Origin: an uncultured Pseudomonadota bacterium
GTDB taxonomy: Bacteria > Myxococcota_A > UBA796 > SXON01
Direction of reading: 5' to 3'
DNA: 64,000 bases
Assembly: GCA_903900265.1 (NCBI GenBank)
Contig: CAIUMM010000106.1
Location: 1 to 64,000, forward strand
In this document: piece after piece, positions 61,178-64,000 of the stretch
Numbering within the stretch: position 1 is the first letter of the stretch
How the letters are laid out: every line of letters begins with the position of its first letter
Position numbers and translations under genes: made by a program
Notes under the pieces: model-generated
Told to the model about the DNA's origin: nothing
Databases searched by the model: none
What the model saw: the letters and a program-made list of their open reading frames with translations, nothing else

Positions 61178-64000
61178 ATGGCTCAGTTCTCCGACTTTAT
61201 CAACCGCATCTTCAGCAACGAACGCACCCAAGGCCTGTCTGGCGGCGCAGAGACCGTGGTTGAATCCGACCCCGCGAGCGCGTTCTACGCCGCCCGTCTG
61301 CGCAAGCACCGCACCGACGAGGACATCGTCAACGCGCCGGAGCACATCTGGGCGACCGCGAGCTACGGCGGTCGCAAAGGCGGTCTCCGCGCGCACGTTC
61401 AAGCCGAAAAGGGCGACAGCGTCGCCAACTTCACCGATGTGCTGCTGATCATCAACCAGTCCGACGCGCGTCGCGCGGCGGTGGTCGAGGGCGAGCCCTG
61501 GACCGAACGGGCGGCGCGGGCCATCGGGGAGCGGTTCTCCTCCTTCTGCGAAAAAGAGAAATTTGAGCTTCGCTACGCGAGCCGGCCGCTGCGGTTCTGG
61601 ATCGTGGCCGACGGCGGCACCGAGATGATGGGGCAAGGTCACGGCCTCGGACCCGGCGAGTTCATCACCGGACTGGTGCCCAACCTCTACGTCGGACCGG
61701 CAAAGCGCTCGCGTCCGGTGCTCGCGGTGCACCTCAACCTGCCCGGCGCGTGGGAGGGCTACCGCGAGGTGGGCCGCATCTACAGCGATCAGATGCTGTT
61801 CACGCTCGGGCGTCACTGGCTGGACAACTTCCATCATCCGGCGCTGCGCGAGCCCGGGCTCTACCGCCTGCAACAGTACCCTGACGGCAGCCTCGTCCAT
61901 ACGATCAGCCCCGAGCTGCAACGCCGCTACCTTGTGCGCTCCGATCAGGTTGAAGGCGGGGCGAGCGTGCTCACCATCGCGGAGTGGGGAGGCGCGCCGG
62001 TCGCGTACATGGTGCTCGCGATGGTCGACGCGCCTGCGCCGGAAGCCCGCGCGGAGGCCGAGGTCAGCCCGGTGGAAGCGACTCCGGTGGAGGTCGCGGT
62101 CGTAGCGGAGTCGGACGCCGACGCGGAGGCGACCGCGGCAGCAGCAAAGGCCAAACGCCGCGAAAAGCTGACGCGCACCATCGTCCCTGGCGCGATGGAC
62201 GCCCGCATCTTCACGCTGCAAGAGCGCGGGGCGTTGCTCCAGAAGGTGCACTTCGCCAACTACATGGACGGCTACGACGTCTACATCGGCGCCGGCGCGG
62301 CGGTCGCTACGCAGATGGCGCAGCCGCGCTGCGTGCTGCAAGTGCGCGGCGGTCGGGTCTCCCTGCTGGTTCACGACGCCAAGGTGCGGGTGAACGGCGA
62401 AGCCGCCGAAGTCGGCGCGGGGCTCGCCCTGCAGGGCAACGTCACCATCGAGATCGACGGCAACACCGTGGAGTACCGCGATCTCTCCCACGTGACCGCC
62501 GATGGTTGGCCCTACCTCGGCGAGCTGCGCCGCGCGGGCGGCGGGACGTACTTGGAGTTTGAGACCAAGCACCGCATCGGCCGCGACCGTCGCTGCAAGG
62601 TGCGGCTGCCCGATGAGCCCCAGAACGACAACATCGTCTGGTTGCCGTCGGTGGGCGGCGGGACAACGATCCGCTCCCGAACTGGCGAGATCGCGAAGTC
62701 GAGGTTCTACACCGACTCGATCATGGTCGCGTCCGAGCACGCCGAGATCGATCTGGACGGCGAGCCGGTGCTGCGATCCCTCGCGCGCCAGTGCTACACC
62801 TTCGTGCGCCGCGGCGATCAGGTGTTTTCGCTGGTGCCCCGCGCCGAGGGCTTCGCGGGGGCCTTTGAGGTCGCGCTGCAGCCGGACGACGAGGTGCTGG
62901 CGGGCAACTGCTTGTTCCAAGTCAGCTTCCCTCCCAGCGAGGCGCTCCGCAGCCTCGAACCTACGCAGCTCTCCGAGCCGCCGCCGCCGCCGATGAGCCC
63001 CGTGGACCTCGACGACGCGGCGGACGCTCCGCCCGCGCCGCAATTGGACAAGCCCGCCGCATCGGCGCCCGCTCAGCAGCCCGGCATCGCCCCCGGCGCC
63101 GGCGTCGTGCACCGTCCCCGCGCGCTCACGATGGACGTGCCCGCGGCCTTCGGGCTCGGCGAGCGCGGCACCGCGCCACGCCCCGTGCGCCTCGGCGACG
63201 TCGCGGTCAGCCCCCACCCCGGGAACGAGGACCACACGACCCCGGTGCAAAAGCCCGCTTCACGCGGCGTCCCGGCGATCGACGAGCGCCCGATCCCCGA
63301 CTCTTCGGGCGCGTTCCCGGCATTGGCGCGTCCCATGCGCGCGCCCGTGACAGCGCCCGTTCCTGCGCCGCCAGAGCCCGATCCCCTGCCGGAAGTGAGC
63401 GCGAGCTCCGAAGCCGATCTCGGCGTGGTCTCCGTGGACGAAGCGCAGTGGCAATTCGAGCTCTCCCGACCCGCGCAGCTGCTGCAAGTCGGCTGGACGC
63501 TGTCGGGCGAGGCCGTCGTCGGCAATCATCGCGGGTGCGCTATCGTCATCCCCGAGGTGCGCGCCTTCGCTGAACAAGCCTTCATGACCCTCGACTACTT
63601 CCGCGTTCAGGTGCGCGGCAAGCGCGGGAAGATCGAGCTGCTGCAGGAAGGCGACGCGCGCATCCTCGTCAACGGTGCCGAAGCCGAACAGGTCGAACAG
63701 GTCGAGGGCGCGACCCTTGAAGTGGTGCGGCGGGACAAGGACCTCGAGCCCGACTTCGACGTCTCGCTCTCGATCCAGGATGAGCCCGGCTTGCCCGATC
63801 CGCGCGCGCGCCTGCTCGCCGTCGACGTGCAAGACCGCCTCGTAGCCGCGCTGTTCACCACCGGCCTGCCGCTCCGAGCCCCCCGGCGCGTCCAGCTCGG
63901 TCCGGTCACGCTCACCGCGCTGTACGACGGCGAGCGCCTCGTGCTCTCCGACTATGTGGACAGCTACCGGCTTCCGGGCGGGACATTCCAGCCGGTGTTC
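61178..64000 (+). CDS. Large FHA-like protein, 3' partial (open to right edge)
   Basis: Read directly: MAQFSDFINRIFSNERTQGLSGGAETVV... with 941 sense codons and no stop to 64000; FHA-like KHRIGRDRRCKVRLPDEPQNDNIVWL...; not in the supplied ORF track. Confidence 0.75.
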   Translation, partial: MAQFSDFINRIFSNERTQGLSGGAETVVESDPASAFYAARLRKHRTDEDIVNAPEHIWATASYGGRKGGLRAHVQAEKGDSVANFTDVLLIINQSDARRAAVVEGEPWTERAARAIGERFSSFCEKEKFELRYASRPLRFWIVADGGTEMMGQGHGLGPGEFITGLVPNLYVGPAKRSRPVLAVHLNLPGAWEGYREVGRIYSDQMLFTLGRHWLDNFHHPALREPGLYRLQQYPDGSLVHTISPELQRRYLVRSDQVEGGASVLTIAEWGGAPVAYMVLAMVDAPAPEARAEAEVSPVEATPVEVAVVAESDADAEATAAAAKAKRREKLTRTIVPGAMDARIFTLQERGALLQKVHFANYMDGYDVYIGAGAAVATQMAQPRCVLQVRGGRVSLLVHDAKVRVNGEAAEVGAGLALQGNVTIEIDGNTVEYRDLSHVTADGWPYLGELRRAGGGTYLEFETKHRIGRDRRCKVRLPDEPQNDNIVWLPSVGGGTTIRSRTGEIAKSRFYTDSIMVASEHAEIDLDGEPVLRSLARQCYTFVRRGDQVFSLVPRAEGFAGAFEVALQPDDEVLAGNCLFQVSFPPSEALRSLEPTQLSEPPPPPMSPVDLDDAADAPPAPQLDKPAASAPAQQPGIAPGAGVVHRPRALTMDVPAAFGLGERGTAPRPVRLGDVAVSPHPGNEDHTTPVQKPASRGVPAIDERPIPDSSGAFPALARPMRAPVTAPVPAPPEPDPLPEVSASSEADLGVVSVDEAQWQFELSRPAQLLQVGWTLSGEAVVGNHRGCAIVIPEVRAFAEQAFMTLDYFRVQVRGKRGKIELLQEGDARILVNGAEAEQVEQVEGATLEVVRRDKDLEPDFDVSLSIQDEPGLPDPRARLLAVDVQDRLVAALFTTGLPLRAPRRVQLGPVTLTALYDGERLVLSDYVDSYRLPGGTFQPVF

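Noticed and set aside
61154-63250. 698-aa minus ORF
   Set aside because: Antisense to the long open FHA-like frame starting at 61178; no motif.

Overview
This is a GC-rich bacterial chromosome window. Its MYXO-CTERM-like tail, MopE-like DxDGDG/DCDD repeats, many lipoproteins and large Ser/Thr kinases suggest Myxococcota or a related lineage; this assignment is an inference. The window opens on the 5' end of a 16S rRNA gene (minus strand) with a recognisable rrn promoter and a boxA-like leader. It contains about 47 supportable CDSs and one tRNA-Val(CAC). I saw no CRISPR array, transposase, integrase or phage module. Main content: a compact futalosine-menaquinone operon with a MqnA-MqnC fusion; three very large kinase-ATPase-TPR proteins; FHA proteins, including a 941-codon ORF open at the right edge that is missing from the ORF track; hscA-fdx; monomeric isocitrate dehydrogenase; a stretch next to the tRNA carrying DUF4160 / DUF2442-HTH and VapBC-like modules; and several surface or lipoprotein genes. 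Best leads for something undescribed: (a) a translationally coupled three-gene cassette at 56194-58273 with a DUF429-like (RNase H-fold) protein between two proteins I cannot assign; (b) a RumA/RlmD-like protein at 51113-52540 that keeps the Fe-S cysteines but has lost the catalytic Cys and the DPxR motif; (c) two copies of a ~60-bp palindrome with compensatory arm changes at 4458 and 10420; (d) a 36-bp inverted repeat across the divergent kinase/VOC starts; (e) the MqnA-MqnC fusion. Family names come from reading motifs in the translations; no database search was run.
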